Source: Halopseudomonas sp002296055
GTDB taxonomy: Bacteria > Pseudomonadota > Gammaproteobacteria > Pseudomonadales > Pseudomonadaceae
Assembly (NCBI RefSeq): GCF_050876985.1
Contig: NZ_JBPAPP010000001.1
DNA length: 64,000 bases
Strand: one strand, 5' to 3'
Shown: in pieces, positions 34,469 through 43,859 of the stretch
Layout of the letters: every line of letters begins with the position of its first letter
Numbering within the stretch: position 1 is the first letter of the stretch
The notes under the pieces: generated by a model
Told to the model about the DNA's origin: nothing
Seen by the model: the letters and a program-made list of their open reading frames with translations, nothing else
Database searches by the model: none
Made by a program: the position numbers and the translations under genes

Positions 34469-37124
34469 TTTCTTCACGCTCTCTGTAACCGGGGATGCCA
34501 TCATCAAGAAGGCTGTGTACTTCGTTGCCGCTGACGCTGCCAAGGCCCTTCAGGACCACCTGCAGGAAGATGCCGCGGTTGGCCTCGTCGGTCGCGACGG
34601 ATTCAAACTCGTTGTAGTCGACCCAGTAGCGGTTGATGACGCGCAGCTTCCAGCAGCAGCTGTCGTACTCCAGACCGCCAAAGGCTTCGAGGGTTCGATC
34701 TTCGGCGAAGTCATGCTGCCAGCGGCCGATCAGGCTCCATTGCGGATTCAGCGGCCACATGAACGACATGTCGGACTGGTCGATACGGCTGTCAGGATCG
34801 CGCTCGAAGGTGCCTGTCAGTGCGTTGTAGGTGTTGACGTTGTTGCGGTAGCGATAGCCCATGTTCAGCACCTTGCGCGGCTCGGGCTGGTAGTGGGCGA
34901 AGACGCTGCCGGCGTCGCTGCTGCTGTCGTCCGGGTCCCAGATGATGTCGCCGTTAACGCGCCAGGCATCGCTGACCTGGTACATCAGCTCCGCGGCGTA
35001 CGCTGAGGAGGAGGAGGTGTCGGCGCTGCGCGCCACACCGTTGGCGTCGAGCATCTGCACTTCACGGTCGCGGAAGTACAGCACCTGGCCGAAGCTGGCA
35101 CGGGCGCGCTCGGTGCCGTCGGCTTCCAGCGCGCGGCTGGTCACACCCAGCGACAGCTGGTTGGCATCGGCTACGCGATCCCGGCCGCTGAAGCGGTTGT
35201 CGCGGAACAGCGAGCTGTAGCTGAAGGTGTTCTGGTTGGTGTCGAACAGCGGCTGGTCGTCCTGGTCTTCGTGCGGCGCGTACAGGTAGAAGGCGCGCGG
35301 CTCCAGCGTCTGGCGCAGGCCCTTGCCGAACCAGCTGGTGTCGCGGTCGAAGTACAGGCCGGCGTCGAGGGCCGCCACCGGCACGGTGCTGGACGGCGTG
35401 GTATTGGCATCGGCGTAGTCGAAGCCGTCGGCGCGCGCATCGAAGTCCAGATCGTAGTAGGTGCTCTGGGTGCGCACGCTGGGCGTGACGAAGGCCCAGC
35501 TGTTGCGCCAGGGGTAGCTCAGCTTGGGGCTCACGCTGACACGGTGGCCGGTGGCCCGCTGCAGCCCGGTCAGGTTCTCGTCCGGAGTCAGAATCGGGTT
35601 GCCCAGGGCGTCAACCTGAATACCGTCCTGGCCAGTGATAAAGCCGTTTTCCAGGTTGCGGTCGAAGTAGACATACTCAAGGTCGTAGCCGAAGCGCAGA
35701 CCGGTATCACCCAGCCAGTTGGCGCCGTCAAGGCGCAGTTGCGGCAGGCGCTCGTACGGCGTCAGCGAGGTGATGGTGGCCAGCTCGTAGGCGTGCACAC
35801 CGGCGCGGAAGCGCCAGCCGTCGCCACGATAGGTGATGCCAGCGCGCTGGTTGACGTAGGTGTCAGAGCGGGCTTCCAGGGCGGTGTTCAAGTCCTGGAA
35901 GTAGAACGGATCGCTGATGTCGACGTAGTTGACCTCGGTACTCCAGCGGCTTTGCAGCCCGCCCTGGTGCTGCCAGCCGTACAGCCAGCGATTCTCGTTG
36001 TACTCGCTGTCGTTCAGGAAGGCGGCGGTCAGGTTGCCTTCGTTATCCGGCTTCTTGTAGCGGAACTCGCCTTCCATCTGCAGGCCGCGCTCGGACAGGT
36101 AGCGCGGGTACAGGGTGGCATCGTAGTTAGGCGCCAGGTTGATGTAGTAAGGCGTCTCGATCTCGGTGCCGTTGTCGGTCGAGTGACTGAAACTCGGTGG
36201 CAACAGGCCGGTCTGGCGGCGGTCGTCGATCGGGAAGTAGATGTACGGGGTGTAGAACACCGGTACGTCCTTGACCCGCAGGGTGACGTGGCGGGCTTCG
36301 CCCCAGCCCTTCTCGCGGTCCAGCTCGATGTCTTCGCCGTGCAGGGCCCAGCTGTTGTGGCCGGGTTCGCAGGTGGTGTAGCTGCCGTCGTTGATGACGA
36401 TGATGGCGTCGTCACGACGCATCAGCCGGCTGGCGGTGCCGCGGGCGCGAGCGTCGTGAACCACGTATTCGACGCCATCGATCCGGGTTTCGCCGTTGTC
36501 GATGCGCATGCTGGCCTGGTCGCCCAATACCAGAACGCCCTGATCGCGCAGGCGTACATTGCCTTCGAGCATGGCCTGGGCATTGGCCTGGTCAAAACTG
36601 GCCTGGTCAGCGCGGGCCTGCAGGCGGCCCTGGCGCAGCAGCACGTCACCTTCGAGTACCCCGGTCTGGTTGCCTTGCTCGAAACGGCTGCTGTCGGCTG
36701 AAGCGTACACGGGCAACTGGTCAAAGGGCGTTGCATCGTCGCGACCGGTGCGCTCCGGTTCAATGTAGGCGCCGCCGCAGTAGGGCGCGATGGCGGCTTG
36801 CTGCTCAGCACTGAGCTGCTCACGCGGGACCCAGTCCAGCTGACTGAAACCGGTGTTGCCAGTGGCGCGGCTGGCCGCTGCGGCAGCGGCGGCGCCAGCG
36901 CTGGCGGCCACAGCGGTCTCTGCGACCGGGGCTGGAGCGGGGGTGTCTTGCGGCGGTCTGGGTGGTAGTTCGCCGCGGGTTTGCAGCGGCTCGCAGGTCC
37001 AGCTGTTGCCCGCCGGGCGGCACTGTACCTGGTTGGCAGCAGCGCTTAAGGGCTGAACCAGCAGCAGTGAGCTGGCCAGCAACATGGGAAAGGAGGAGCG
37101 AAACGGTGGAGTACGGTAGGCCAT
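34458..37124 (-). CDS. lptD: LPS-assembly outer membrane protein LptD
   Basis: An 888-residue outer-membrane beta-barrel that inserts lipopolysaccharide with LptE. The signal peptide ends near PLSAAA. The cysteines used for inter-domain disulfides appear as C35 and C44 at the N-terminus and a CC pair (SCCWKLRV, about residue 820). The OstA/LptA-like jellyroll is at about 190-330, then the long barrel with alternating strands. I chose ATG 37124 (MAYRTPPFRSSF) because it opens the signal peptide; longer upstream reading has no signal character. Divergent from amgK. Confidence 0.95.
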   Translation of the reverse strand: MAYRTPPFRSSFPMLLASSLLLVQPLSAAANQVQCRPAGNSWTCEPLQTRGELPPRPPQDTPAPAPVAETAVAASAGAAAAAAASRATGNTGFSQLDWVPREQLSAEQQAAIAPYCGGAYIEPERTGRDDATPFDQLPVYASADSSRFEQGNQTGVLEGDVLLRQGRLQARADQASFDQANAQAMLEGNVRLRDQGVLVLGDQASMRIDNGETRIDGVEYVVHDARARGTASRLMRRDDAIIVINDGSYTTCEPGHNSWALHGEDIELDREKGWGEARHVTLRVKDVPVFYTPYIYFPIDDRRQTGLLPPSFSHSTDNGTEIETPYYINLAPNYDATLYPRYLSERGLQMEGEFRYKKPDNEGNLTAAFLNDSEYNENRWLYGWQHQGGLQSRWSTEVNYVDISDPFYFQDLNTALEARSDTYVNQRAGITYRGDGWRFRAGVHAYELATITSLTPYERLPQLRLDGANWLGDTGLRFGYDLEYVYFDRNLENGFITGQDGIQVDALGNPILTPDENLTGLQRATGHRVSVSPKLSYPWRNSWAFVTPSVRTQSTYYDLDFDARADGFDYADANTTPSSTVPVAALDAGLYFDRDTSWFGKGLRQTLEPRAFYLYAPHEDQDDQPLFDTNQNTFSYSSLFRDNRFSGRDRVADANQLSLGVTSRALEADGTERARASFGQVLYFRDREVQMLDANGVARSADTSSSSAYAAELMYQVSDAWRVNGDIIWDPDDSSSDAGSVFAHYQPEPRKVLNMGYRYRNNVNTYNALTGTFERDPDSRIDQSDMSFMWPLNPQWSLIGRWQHDFAEDRTLEAFGGLEYDSCCWKLRVINRYWVDYNEFESVATDEANRGIFLQVVLKGLGSVSGNEVHSLLDDGIPGYREREENAF

Positions 37125-37289
37125 TATGTCGTTATCCGGGCTTCCAGTCGGTGCGTGCTCGTGACGCCTTGTACGAGGAGAGTGCAATCTGCATGCTGTG
37201 TCAGTCGAGCAAGATAACGGATAATAAAGCATTGGGCGATGCCTGAGTACGAATTGGCACGGCAACTGACAGGCGAGATTGGGATATTG

Positions 37290-38309
37290 ATGGATTCACG
37301 ACAGCAACAGATGCACGAGTGGTTGGCAGACGCACTACCGCAAGCTGCTGCAACCCTGCAGTGGGGTGATTTGCCTGAGGGCGAGCTGGCGCCGGCCAGT
37401 GCTGATGCGAGTTTTCGGCGCTATTTTCGCTGGCAGGCGGGCGGGCACAGTCTGATCATCATGGATGCCCCGCCGGAGCACGAGAACAGCGAGCCTTTTG
37501 TGCGTATTACCGGCTTGCTGCAGGACGCCGGTGTGCGGGTGCCGCGCATTTTCGCCCAGGATCTGGGGCAGGGCTTTCTGCTGCTTGAGGACATGGGTGC
37601 CCAAACCTACCTGCAGTACATCCAGCAGGGCGTTAGCGACGGCGAGCTGGAGCGCCTGTTCAGCGGCGCTATCGCCAGCCTGATCCGCTGGCAGCGGGCC
37701 AGTCGCCCCGGTGTCTTGCCCGAGTACGATGAGGCGGTGTTGCGTCGTGAACTGGCGCTGTTTCCGGACTGGTACGTGGCGCGTGTGCTGGAGCGCGAGC
37801 TGACACCGGAGCAGCGACGCCTGTGGGATGTGGTGCAGCAGCGCGTGCTGGACAGTAATCTGGCTGAGGCACAGGTCTTTGTGCACCGTGATTATATGCC
37901 GCGCAACCTGATGGTGGCCGCCGGCGAGCCTGGGGTGCTGGATTTTCAGGATGCCCTCTATGGCCCGATCAGCTATGACGTGACTTCGCTGTTTGCCGAT
38001 GCCTTTTTCAGTTGGCCGGTGGCCGAGCGGCGCCAATGGTTGCAGCGCTACTGGCAGCAGGCTGTGGCAGCAGGGCTGCCGGTGCCAGCGCAGTTGAGCG
38101 ACTTTCTGGATCAGGCACGGCTGATGGGCGTGCAACGCCACCTTAAGGTGCTGGGCATCTTCGCGCGTATCTGTCATCGCGACGGCAAGCCCCATTACCT
38201 GGCCGATGCGCCGCGCTTTGTCGGTTACCTGCGTGAGGCGTGCGCCGAGGATGTGCGACTGCAGCCGCTAGCCGAGCTGCTTGATAGCCTGGGGATACTT
38301 GCTGCATGA
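37290..38309 (+). CDS. amgK: N-acetylmuramate/N-acetylglucosamine anomeric kinase
   Basis: A 339-residue aminoglycoside-phosphotransferase-fold kinase. It phosphorylates C1 of MurNAc or GlcNAc recovered from cell-wall turnover, allowing UDP-MurNAc formation without MurA, a route that lessens fosfomycin sensitivity in pseudomonads. Motifs: HRDYMPRNLMV (catalytic Asp, about residue 199) and LDFQDALYGPISYD (metal-binding Asp, about 217). ATG 37290 (MDSRQQQMHEWLAD) is chosen; an ATG at 37239 is in frame but overlaps the promoter region shared with lptD. ATGA overlap with murU. Confidence 0.93.
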   Translation: MDSRQQQMHEWLADALPQAAATLQWGDLPEGELAPASADASFRRYFRWQAGGHSLIIMDAPPEHENSEPFVRITGLLQDAGVRVPRIFAQDLGQGFLLLEDMGAQTYLQYIQQGVSDGELERLFSGAIASLIRWQRASRPGVLPEYDEAVLRRELALFPDWYVARVLERELTPEQRRLWDVVQQRVLDSNLAEAQVFVHRDYMPRNLMVAAGEPGVLDFQDALYGPISYDVTSLFADAFFSWPVAERRQWLQRYWQQAVAAGLPVPAQLSDFLDQARLMGVQRHLKVLGIFARICHRDGKPHYLADAPRFVGYLREACAEDVRLQPLAELLDSLGILAA

Positions 38310-38971
38310 AGGCGATGATTCTGGCGGCGGGCAAGGGCGAGCGCATGCGCCCGCTGACGCTGCATACACCCAAGCCGCTGCTCAAGGTCGGCGACAAACC
38401 GCTGCTGCAATGGCATATCGAGGCGCTGGCGGCTGCGGGTCTGCGTGAACTGGTGATAAACCACGCCTGGCTGGGCGAGCAGATCGAAACCTTTTTTGCT
38501 GATGGCGCAGCGCTGGGCGTGCAGATTGCCTGGTCTGCCGAGGGCGAGCCGCTGGAAACCGGCGGCGGCATACGTCGGGCACTGCCGCTGCTGGGTGATG
38601 GCCCCTTTGTGCTGGTCAATGGCGATGTCTGGACCGATTTTGACTTTGCCGGTTTCAGCCTGCCGCCCGGCAAGCTGGCTCATCTGGTGTTAATCGACAA
38701 TCCACCGCACAACCCTGGCGGCGACTTTTTGCTGCAGGGTGGCCAGGTGAGCAATCCAAAGGCAGCAGAACAGGGCCTGACTTACAGCGGTATCGCGGTG
38801 TTGCATCCGGCGTTGCTGGCTGATCAGCCGGACGGCGCCTTTGCCCTGGCGCCTCTGCTGCGCCAGGCGGCCGACCAGGGGCGCGTCAGCGGTGAGCATT
38901 TTTCTGGCCAGTGGATCGATGTGGGTACGCCGCAGCGGCTGGCCGACGCTGATCGGCAGGCGAGGGCTTAA
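38306..38971 (+). CDS. murU: N-acetylmuramate-1-phosphate uridylyltransferase
   Basis: A 221-residue nucleotidyltransferase forming UDP-MurNAc from MurNAc-1-P and UTP, the step after AmgK. N-terminal signature MKAMILAAGKGERMRPLTLHTPKPLL, then ETGGGIRRALPLLGDGPFVLVNGDVW with the metal-binding Asp. It overlaps amgK by 4 bp, giving a two-gene peptidoglycan-recycling unit. Confidence 0.95.
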   Translation: MKAMILAAGKGERMRPLTLHTPKPLLKVGDKPLLQWHIEALAAAGLRELVINHAWLGEQIETFFADGAALGVQIAWSAEGEPLETGGGIRRALPLLGDGPFVLVNGDVWTDFDFAGFSLPPGKLAHLVLIDNPPHNPGGDFLLQGGQVSNPKAAEQGLTYSGIAVLHPALLADQPDGAFALAPLLRQAADQGRVSGEHFSGQWIDVGTPQRLADADRQARA

Positions 38972-38973
38972 AC

Positions 38974-39762
38974 GTGCTCTGGCCGGTGACGGTGATGGGC
39001 GCGCTGGTTGGAGGGCTGGGCGGCGCGCTGCCAGGTGCGCTGCTGGGGGCGGTGGTCGGACATGCGCTGGATCGGCATTGGCAACTGCGGCGTTGGCGCG
39101 ACTTGCCGATACGGTTGGCGGAGCTGCGCACCGGGCCCACCGACTTCGAGCGTGTGTTGTTTTTGTGCCTCGGCAGGCTGGCCAAGGCCAGCGGGCGGGT
39201 CAGTCAGGTGCACCTGCAGTTGGCGCGTGATCTGATGCAGCAGTATCGGCTGGACGAGGCCGCACGCCTGCGCGCGATGCACGACTTCAATCAAGGCAAA
39301 ACGGCGGCCGATCTTCGTCCTTTGGTGCGCGCCCTGCGCAAGCGCGAGCCTGCTCGCGCTGCCGAGTTACTCGACAGCTGCTGGCGCATGGCGGTGGTAC
39401 CGGGGCAACTGAGCGACGAGGTCCGCACCCTGCTGGCCGACTGGGCCGCCGAGGCCGGCTTGGCGCAGGCCGAGCAGCAGCGTATGCATCAGCGTCATCA
39501 GCGCACCCAGGCGCCGCCGCGTAGTCGCTCGGCGGTACCGCGCCAGGATGCCCTGCGGCGGGCCGCCAGCCTGCTCAAGGTCGATCTGGATGATTCGCCG
39601 GAGGTGATCAAGCGTGCCTACCGTCGGCAGTTGAGCTTGCACCATCCCGACAAGCTCGCAGCCCGCGGTGCTGGCAGTGTGGAGCAGGGGAACGCCGGTG
39701 AGCGCATTCGGCAGATTCAGGAGGCATTTGAGCTGCTGCGCCGACACAAGGGGTTTCGCTAA
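38974..39762 (+). CDS. djlA: DjlA-like membrane-anchored DnaJ co-chaperone
   Basis: A 262-residue protein with GTG start at 38974. An N-terminal Gly/Ala-rich transmembrane segment (ALVGGLGGALPGALLGAVVG, residues 10-29) is followed by a TerB-like helical domain (about 50-170), a basic linker, and a C-terminal J domain (about 195-262) with the HPD motif in RQLSLHHPDKLAARG. The J domain should stimulate DnaK at the inner membrane. This is the typical DjlA layout. It follows murU by 2 bp. Confidence 0.88.
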   Translation: MLWPVTVMGALVGGLGGALPGALLGAVVGHALDRHWQLRRWRDLPIRLAELRTGPTDFERVLFLCLGRLAKASGRVSQVHLQLARDLMQQYRLDEAARLRAMHDFNQGKTAADLRPLVRALRKREPARAAELLDSCWRMAVVPGQLSDEVRTLLADWAAEAGLAQAEQQRMHQRHQRTQAPPRSRSAVPRQDALRRAASLLKVDLDDSPEVIKRAYRRQLSLHHPDKLAARGAGSVEQGNAGERIRQIQEAFELLRRHKGFR

Positions 39763-39783
39763 GCTCTGCCGTGGGGCTGCTCT

Positions 39784-40746
39784 TCAGGGCGTCTCGCCCG
39801 CCTCGGGTGTGGGCTGGGCCGGCCGGTAGTTGGCTTCCAGCCAGCCTTGCAGGCGTTTACCGATCATCTCTTGCGCCACCGCCGAGCGCTGTATCGGTGC
39901 CAGGTCCAGTTGGCGATAAGCGTTGTGGCCTGCACGGCGGGCGACGCGCAGGTGTTCGGCGGCTTGTGCCTGGCCCAGTGGGCTGTCCCGGTCGAGCATC
40001 TCCAGCATGGGCTTGTCCCAGCCCTCCAGCAGGCTGCTCAGGCTCGGGCGCTCGGCTGCGGCGGGCTGGCGCGCCTCAAAGAGCACCATGGCCTGCGGCG
40101 GCTGCTCCGGTGGCGTGCTGTCGGTCGCCAGCAGGGCCCAGTAGCCGGCGTCGCGGCGGGCGACCAGGCTGATCTGCTCGGCCCCCTCAGCCTGCAATAC
40201 CTGTAGCGCGGCGGTGATCAGGCCGCCGGCAGCCGTGCCGTAATCCAGGCTAACGGCTGGCGCTGGGTCGTCGGCAGGCTCGCTGCCGGCCAGCATGGCG
40301 GGGTCGGCGCCAGGTTCGGCTTCGGCAGGCGGCTGGTTGGCTGGGTCGGCGATGGGCGGGCTGATGATGGTAGGGCCGTCGGGCGCATCGGGCAGGGTGA
40401 TGGCCAGCGTGTGCCAGCCGGCGTCGCTCAACTGGCGCCGCGCCGGGCCGATCAGTTCGGGCCAGTCGGCGTGCTCCCCGGCCCCCGCAATCAGCAGCAC
40501 GCCGCCTAGCGGTTCAGGTCTGGCGGCTGGCAGAAACAGGCCAAATAGCGACTCGCTGTTGAATTCCAGCTGTCGTTGCTCCTCGGTTGGCGTTTCACGC
40601 TGTAGCACGTCGCGGTACAGGGCGCTGCGTGACAGAGCATCGACGCGTTCGCTCGGCGCGCTGATCGCACCGGCATCGGGCTCAGGCTCTTGGGCGACGG
40701 CGTGGTTGACGAGGCAGAGCAGCGCAATCAGGGCTGGCAGGCGCAT
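39784..40746 (-). CDS. DUF3530 family exported alpha/beta-hydrolase-like protein
   Basis: A 320-residue protein with a signal peptide (MRLPALIALLCLVNHAVA). It has a segment GGVLLIAGAGEHADWPELIGPARRQLSDAGWHTLAITLPD that reads as the first strands of an alpha/beta hydrolase (oxyanion and strand regions), matching the DUF3530 family of pseudomonads. A clear GxSxG nucleophile elbow is not evident; the middle is a Pro/Ala/Glu-rich insertion (about residues 130-165). Exported, function unknown. Divergent from rpe. Confidence 0.75.
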   Translation of the reverse strand: MRLPALIALLCLVNHAVAQEPEPDAGAISAPSERVDALSRSALYRDVLQRETPTEEQRQLEFNSESLFGLFLPAARPEPLGGVLLIAGAGEHADWPELIGPARRQLSDAGWHTLAITLPDAPDGPTIISPPIADPANQPPAEAEPGADPAMLAGSEPADDPAPAVSLDYGTAAGGLITAALQVLQAEGAEQISLVARRDAGYWALLATDSTPPEQPPQAMVLFEARQPAAAERPSLSSLLEGWDKPMLEMLDRDSPLGQAQAAEHLRVARRAGHNAYRQLDLAPIQRSAVAQEMIGKRLQGWLEANYRPAQPTPEAGETP

Positions 40747-40839
40747 GGGCAGGTTCCGTTAGGGTCTGCGCCGAGTATAACAGCGGCGGATGGGGTACAC
40801 TGGCGGCCTTTTCCGTGTTCGTTTCTGTCGAGGTTTGCC

Positions 40840-41514
40840 ATGCCTGATTACGCCATCGCGCCGTCCATTCTGTCTGCCGATTTTGCCCGTCTTGGTGAAG
40901 ACGTCGACCGGGTGCTGGCAGCGGGTGCCGATATTGTTCACTTTGATGTCATGGACAACCACTATGTGCCCAACCTTACCATTGGACCGATGGTGTGCAC
41001 TGCGCTGCGCAAGTACGGCGTAACGGCGCCGATCGATGTGCATCTGATGGTTAAGCCGGTCGACCGTATCATCGGCGACTTTGTCGAAGCCGGTGCCAGC
41101 TATATCACCTTCCACCCGGAAGCCTCCGAGCACATTGATCGCTCGCTGCAGCTGATCAAGGACGGCGGCGCCAAGGCTGGTCTGGTATTCAACCCGGCGA
41201 CGTCGCTGGATGCGCTCAAGTACGTGATGGATAAAGTCGACATGGTGCTGCTGATGAGCGTTAACCCGGGCTTTGGCGGGCAGAAGTTCATCCCGGGCAC
41301 GCTGGACAAACTGCGTGAAGCCCGCGCCCTGATCGACGCCAGCGGCCGTGAGATTCGTCTGGAAATCGACGGTGGCGTGAACGAGCAGAACATCCGCGCC
41401 ATCGCTGAAGCGGGCGCCGATACCTTCGTTGCCGGCTCCGCGATCTTCAACAAGCCGGACTACAAGGCCGTGATCGACAGCATGCGCGCGGAGCTGGCGC
41501 AGGTAAAACGCTGA
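40840..41514 (+). CDS. rpe: Ribulose-phosphate 3-epimerase
   Basis: A 224-residue TIM-barrel epimerase interconverting ribulose-5-P and xylulose-5-P in the pentose phosphate pathway. It starts MPDYAIAPSILSADFARLGED, with catalytic Asp in HFDVMDNHYVPNLT, metal-binding His in DVHLMV, and MSVNPGFGGQKF plus EIDGGVNEQN. The start at 40840 follows an AGG 8 bp upstream. gph follows after one base. Confidence 0.97.
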   Translation: MPDYAIAPSILSADFARLGEDVDRVLAAGADIVHFDVMDNHYVPNLTIGPMVCTALRKYGVTAPIDVHLMVKPVDRIIGDFVEAGASYITFHPEASEHIDRSLQLIKDGGAKAGLVFNPATSLDALKYVMDKVDMVLLMSVNPGFGGQKFIPGTLDKLREARALIDASGREIRLEIDGGVNEQNIRAIAEAGADTFVAGSAIFNKPDYKAVIDSMRAELAQVKR

Positions 41515-41515
41515 G

Positions 41516-42193
41516 ATGCTATTGCGCGATCTGTTCGCTGGAGAGCTGCCCAAACTGGCGATGTTTGACCTGGACGGCACCCTGATTGATTCGGTGCCGG
41601 ATCTGGCGGGCGCGGTTGATGTGATGCTCGGTCAGCTGGGGCGCGCGCCGGCGGGTGTCGACAAGGTGCGTCACTGGGTGGGTAACGGCGCTCGGGTGCT
41701 GGTGCGCCGGGCGCTGGCCGATGACATCGAGCATGCGTCCATCAGCGAAGGCGATACCGAGCAGGCACTGGCGCTGTTTCTTGAGGCCTATGCCGGCGAC
41801 CATTCGCGCAGCACCCTGTACCCGGGCGTGCGCCCATTTCTTGATGCGCTGCAGCAGGCTGGCGTGCCGCTGGCGCTGGTCACCAACAAGCCGAGCCGCT
41901 TCGTGCCGGAGTTGCTCGCCGACAAACAGCTCGATGGGTACTTCCGCTGGCTGGTGGGCGGCGACACATTGCCGGTGCAGAAGCCCGACCCGGCTGCACT
42001 CAACTGGGTGATGCAGCGGGCGGGCGTGGTGGCCGGGCAGGCATTGTTTGTCGGCGACTCGCGCAGTGATGTGCTGGCTGCCAAGGCGGCAGGGGTGCCG
42101 GTGGTAGCGGTCAGCTACGGCTACAATCACGGCCAGCCGATTGCCGCCGAAAACCCAGACCTGCTGGTTGATTCGCTAGACGCGCTCATATAG
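41516..42193 (+). CDS. gph: Phosphoglycolate phosphatase
   Basis: A 225-residue HAD-family phosphatase, removing phosphate from 2-phosphoglycolate formed in DNA repair and oxidative metabolism. HAD motifs: MFDLDGTLIDSVPDL (residues 16-30), LVTNKPS (about 121), KPDP (about 155) and FVGDSRSDVLAAKAAG (about 177). It begins one base after the rpe stop, so coupled translation is likely; trpE follows 175 bp later, in the rpe-gph-trpE order of pseudomonads. Confidence 0.95.
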   Translation: MLLRDLFAGELPKLAMFDLDGTLIDSVPDLAGAVDVMLGQLGRAPAGVDKVRHWVGNGARVLVRRALADDIEHASISEGDTEQALALFLEAYAGDHSRSTLYPGVRPFLDALQQAGVPLALVTNKPSRFVPELLADKQLDGYFRWLVGGDTLPVQKPDPAALNWVMQRAGVVAGQALFVGDSRSDVLAAKAAGVPVVAVSYGYNHGQPIAAENPDLLVDSLDALI

Positions 42194-42253
42194 GCTTGCC
42201 CGAGTATCCCCTCCAGTGATGGATCAGCCGTGTTTGTCAGCAATCGCAAACTG

Positions 42254-42298
42254 ATGAGAGTTATCAAGGCGCTCGCCCGCTGGCGTTGGCGTACCTGA
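42254..42298 (+). CDS. trpL: trp leader peptide
   Basis: A 14-codon open frame, MRVIKALARWRWRT, upstream of trpE, with two Trp codons two positions apart near its end. Position, size and the Trp codons are what attenuation of a trpE operon requires: ribosome stalling at Trp codons in Trp-starved cells changes downstream folding. No strong ribosome binding site precedes it. Attenuation of trpE is known in Pseudomonas, which supports the call. Confidence 0.72.
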   Translation: MRVIKALARWRWRT

Positions 42299-42306
42299 AC
42301 TATCTC

Positions 42307-42326
42307 GCTCGCCTCAGAGTGCGAGC
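42307..42326 (+). promoter_or_regulatory. Candidate trp attenuator hairpin
   Basis: GCTCGC (42307-42312) and GCGAGC (42321-42326) form a stem with an 8-nt loop just after trpL. The same GCTCGC also occurs inside the leader frame (42271-42276), just before the Trp codons, so it can compete for the same partner, as an attenuator needs. No clear U-run follows, so the exact terminator is uncertain. Confidence 0.4.
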
Positions 42327-42368
42327 ACCCCTGTTTGCGTGTGACTTACCCTGCCTTTGAGGCTGATC

Positions 42369-43847
42369 ATGACCCGAGACGAATTCCTTCGCCTGGCTGC
42401 CCAGGATTGCAACCGTGTACCTGTTGTACGCGAGGTGCTGGCAGACCTTGAAACCCCGCTGTCCACTTATCTGAAACTGGCCGATGGTGCCTACTCCTAC
42501 CTGCTTGAATCGGTGCAAGGCGGTGAAAAGTGGGGCCGTTATTCCATTATCGGCCTGCCTGCACGCACTGTGCTGCGCGTCGATGGCCACACCGCCACCG
42601 TGCTGGTCGACGGCATCGAGCAAGAGCGTCACGAGTGTGCCGATCCGCTGGATTTCGTTGAAACCTTCAAGGCCCGCTACCGGGTGCCGAGCATTCCCGG
42701 CTTGCCGCGTTTCAACGGCGGTCTGGTGGGCTACTTCGGTTACGACTGCGTGCGTTACGTCGAGCCGCGCCTGGCGGCCACCGTCAATCCGGATGTGCTG
42801 GGCACGCCGGACATCTTGCTGATGGTGTCGGATGAAGTCGTGGTGTTCGATAACCTGGCCGGCAAGCTGCACGCGATCGTGCTGGCTGACCCGAGCGCCG
42901 ACGATGCCTTCGAGCAGGCCAATGCCCGACTGGATCAACTGCTGGAGCAACTGCGTCAGCCGACACCGCCGCGCAAGCTGCTGGACCTCGCCGCGCCGGT
43001 CGACACCGGTCTGGATTACCGCGCCAGCTTCACCCGCGACGATTACGAGCGTGCGGTCGACACCATCAAGGAATACATCCTGGCCGGTGACTGCATGCAG
43101 GTGGTGCCGTCCCAGCGCATGAGCATCGATTTCAAGGCCGAGCCGATCGATCTGTACCGCGCCCTGCGCAGTCAGAATCCGACGCCTTATATGTATTTCT
43201 TCAACTTCGGTGATTTCCACGTGGTCGGCAGCTCGCCCGAAGTGCTGGTACGTGTTGAAGAGGGTGAAGTCACCGTGCGCCCGATCGCCGGCACCCGCCC
43301 GCGCGGTGCGACCGAAGAGGCTGATCTGGCGCTGGAGCAGGACCTGCTGTCCGACGCCAAGGAAATCGCCGAGCACCTGATGCTGATCGACTTGGGCCGC
43401 AACGACGTGGGCCGCGTGGCGGAGATCGGCAAGGTCAAGGTGACCGAGAAGATGGTTATCGAGCGCTACTCCAACGTCATGCACATCGTTTCCAATGTGC
43501 AGGGCCAGCTCAAGCCGGAGCTGACCGCGATGGACGCGCTGCGCGCCATTCTGCCGGCCGGCACCCTGTCCGGTGCGCCGAAGATTCGGGCGATGGAAAT
43601 CATCGACGAGCTGGAACCAGTCAAGCGCGGTGTCTACGGCGGCGCGGTTGGTTACTGGGCGTGGAATGGCAACATGGACACCGCTATCGCGATTCGCACC
43701 GCGGTGATCAAGGATGGCGAGCTGCATGTGCAGGCCGGTGGCGGCATTGTGGCCGACTCGGTGCCCGCGCTGGAGTGGGAAGAGACCATCAACAAGCGTC
43801 GCGCCATGTTCCGTGCGATTGCGCTCGCTGAACAATCGGCCCGGTAG
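42369..43847 (+). CDS. trpE: Anthranilate synthase component I
   Basis: A 492-residue chorismate-to-anthranilate synthase, working with TrpG for ammonia. The Trp feedback site region LLESVQGGEKWGRYSIIGL is near residue 45; the chorismate-binding core has IAGTRPRGATEEADLALE, LIDLGRNDVGRVAEIG and GTLSGAPKIRAMEII. I chose ATG 42369 (MTRDEFLRLAAQ), which matches other pseudomonads; an ATG 12 bases earlier is less likely. trpG follows after 12 bp. Confidence 0.97.
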   Translation: MTRDEFLRLAAQDCNRVPVVREVLADLETPLSTYLKLADGAYSYLLESVQGGEKWGRYSIIGLPARTVLRVDGHTATVLVDGIEQERHECADPLDFVETFKARYRVPSIPGLPRFNGGLVGYFGYDCVRYVEPRLAATVNPDVLGTPDILLMVSDEVVVFDNLAGKLHAIVLADPSADDAFEQANARLDQLLEQLRQPTPPRKLLDLAAPVDTGLDYRASFTRDDYERAVDTIKEYILAGDCMQVVPSQRMSIDFKAEPIDLYRALRSQNPTPYMYFFNFGDFHVVGSSPEVLVRVEEGEVTVRPIAGTRPRGATEEADLALEQDLLSDAKEIAEHLMLIDLGRNDVGRVAEIGKVKVTEKMVIERYSNVMHIVSNVQGQLKPELTAMDALRAILPAGTLSGAPKIRAMEIIDELEPVKRGVYGGAVGYWAWNGNMDTAIAIRTAVIKDGELHVQAGGGIVADSVPALEWEETINKRRAMFRAIALAEQSAR

Positions 43848-43859
43848 AGGAGAAAAGCC

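Noticed and set aside
42300..43835. 511-codon antisense frame opposite trpE
   Set aside because: Same reason: shadow of a conserved gene; composition is not protein-like.
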